Source of the DNA: Planctomycetaceae bacterium
GTDB taxonomy: Bacteria; Planctomycetota; Planctomycetia; Pirellulales; Thermoguttaceae
Assembly (NCBI GenBank): GCA_031266315.1
Contig: JAISBG010000596.1
Span: 1-5,702 of the forward strand
Direction: 5' to 3'
DNA length: 5,702 nt
The translations under genes were made by a program, and so were the position numbers. Shown in pieces: positions 4,956 to 5,702 of this stretch (the first letter of the stretch is position 1; every line of letters starts with the position of its first letter). A model generated the notes under the pieces. That model was given only the letters and a program-made list of their open reading frames with translations. It searched no databases and had not been told where the DNA came from.

Positions 4956-5702
4956 CAGAATATCCTGCCCACAATGGTCGTGACGGCGGCGATGGTGTAT
5001 TGGCAGTGCAGGCGGTAATGGCGGAAACGCTGTTTTGACCTTAACTTCTGGAACACTTAACTTTGGTTCCGACATTGTGTTTGGCGGAAACGGCGGCGCG
5101 GCTGGCGGCACCGGTACAAGTGCCGGTGCCAAAGGTGCCAACGGTAACGCCGCAAACAGTTCAAAACTCCAACTTGACGGTGGAACTCTCAATCTTGGCG
5201 GAAATATCATCTTGCCGTCCTTCACGTAAGCGGGGCAACCGGCAAGCGATTGAGTAGTGTCGGATTTAACCCATTCCTCTGTAACAAAATCATAACGTTG
5301 TACCGGATATTTTGTGCCGCTTTCCACTTCTCCGGGAGCGCAAACCAAAACAGGACTTCCGTAACCGTTATCAGCAATGACCGCACCGAAATTGCTCATT
5401 GCCATTGGAAGCGCACCGAATTTTGAACTCGAAACAGTCCGGCTTTCAACGTGTAACACGTGAACCGCTTTAATACTCTGGTCTTCATTGCGACCGCCCG
5501 GACAAATAATATACGTTTCGGTATCTGATTTTCGGTACACAATCGCCGGAAATAGTTCCTTTGCTCCCGATTCGCCTACTTCACCAAACGCGATGATTTC
5601 CCAACGTCCACGAAATATCGCAAACGCCCGCGTTCCCGTACTTCCTTTCGGTTTGTCCAATGATAATGGGTAAAAAATATCTGTTTCATTTTCGTTAGTA
5701 AA
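4740..5702 (-). CDS. Kelch-like beta-propeller protein, both ends abnormal (5' outside window, 3' chimeric)
   Basis: The reverse frame is open from the right edge, so the TTG at 5660 is internal and the start lies outside. The native part spans about 5702-5206. Kelch blade marks are YIICPGGRNEDQSIKAVHV and a strand of the next blade (FGAVIADNGYGSPVLVCAPG, then QRYDFVTEEW): a hydrophobic strand ending in Gly, followed by a V-x-x-Y-D...W turn. RAFAIFRGRWEIIAFGE near the beginning resembles a conserved strand of tail-associated structural proteins, so a phage origin is possible. After AYVKDGKM (near 5208) the frame runs into the antisense of the Gly-rich gene and reads Pro- and Arg-rich residues down to TAG near 4740, overlapping the phage gene as well. 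That 155-residue tail is almost certainly non-native. The propeller is therefore truncated. Confidence 0.5.
   Translation of the reverse strand, partial: FTNENETDIFYPLSLDKPKGSTGTRAFAIFRGRWEIIAFGEVGESGAKELFPAIVYRKSDTETYIICPGGRNEDQSIKAVHVLHVESRTVSSSKFGALPMAMSNFGAVIADNGYGSPVLVCAPGEVESGTKYPVQRYDFVTEEWVKSDTTQSLAGCPAYVKDGKMIFPPRLRVPPSSWSFELFAALPLAPLAPALVPVPPAAPPFPPNTMSEPKLSVPEVKVKTAFPPLPPALPIHHRRRHDHCGQDILSTQFQLLLRPEREFQVRHYRLVRRYRRFHQHRQVRDIFILRSKNFEMLFSCFIFLVGFDMPTVIFINNNLT
4857..5229 (+). pseudogene. Gly-rich beta-strand surface protein fragment with internal frameshift
   Basis: Frame 2 from 4859 reads GGVGGNGGIGGQGGNGGLGI, then a non-repetitive stretch and HNGRDGGDG. Near 4995 the Gly-rich reading jumps to the -1 frame (IGSAGGNGGNAVLTLTSGTL, later FGGNGGAAGGTGTSAGAKGA and LQLDGGTLNLGGNI) to TAA at 5227-5229. 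Adding one G so that GGTGTATTGGC becomes GGTGGTATTGGC would restore a single frame, so a one-base deletion is likely. The (GGN)n runs and the GTLNFG/GTLNLG strands resemble PGRS-like or autotransporter-type beta-helix repeats of secreted surface proteins; a fibre-like phage protein is an alternative. Both ends are missing: it begins at the junction with the phage gene and ends where the reverse-strand kelch gene begins to read. No start or ribosome site belongs to it. Confidence 0.6.

Overview
The window looks like bacterial chromosome from a gut- or sediment-type Planctomycetota, or a relative with similar intergenic repeats. It has moderate GC, large fibronectin-III-like and Gly-rich surface proteins, few strong Shine-Dalgarno sites, and intergenic inverted repeats built from a 9-base period (CCTGT-type and CGTGT-type). 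The lineage is inferred from style; no marker gene is present.

Layout: (1) 2-1720 is the C-terminal end of a large FN3-like surface protein, open at the left edge. (2) 1721-2127 is non-coding or decayed and holds a terminator-like hairpin, one copy of a 19-base direct repeat, three consecutive hairpins and a good promoter. (3) 2128-2201 is an intact tRNA-Asp(GUC) with a strong terminator. (4) 2301-3133 holds a hairpin, two long period-9 inverted repeats, the second copy of the 19-base repeat and several short, frame-broken coding remnants, one with a CPVCG zinc-knuckle motif. (5) 3134-4865 reads as a short piece of a phage tail module: a coiled-coil protein, an overlapping -1-frame tail-chaperone-like ORF, a tape-measure protein that appears to have lost its middle, and the first 46 codons or so of the gene that follows it. 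Inside this module sits a reversed, AT-rich two-helix membrane protein gene with its own promoter and Shine-Dalgarno. (6) 4857-5229 is a Gly-rich/beta-strand surface protein fragment with an internal frameshift. It runs tail-to-tail into (7), a reverse-strand kelch-like protein open at the right edge.

The best explanation is a decaying prophage beside a tRNA, with deletions that have joined unrelated coding pieces. The tail genes would once have worked together in tail-tube assembly (chaperone plus tape measure). The inverted membrane gene is the most gene-like autonomous unit and resembles a lysogen-expressed accessory ('moron') gene. I see no CRISPR array, no complete insertion sequence and no rRNA. 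No single feature proves a new system. The points most worth following are the moron-like gene, the collapsed tape measure and the repeat elements.
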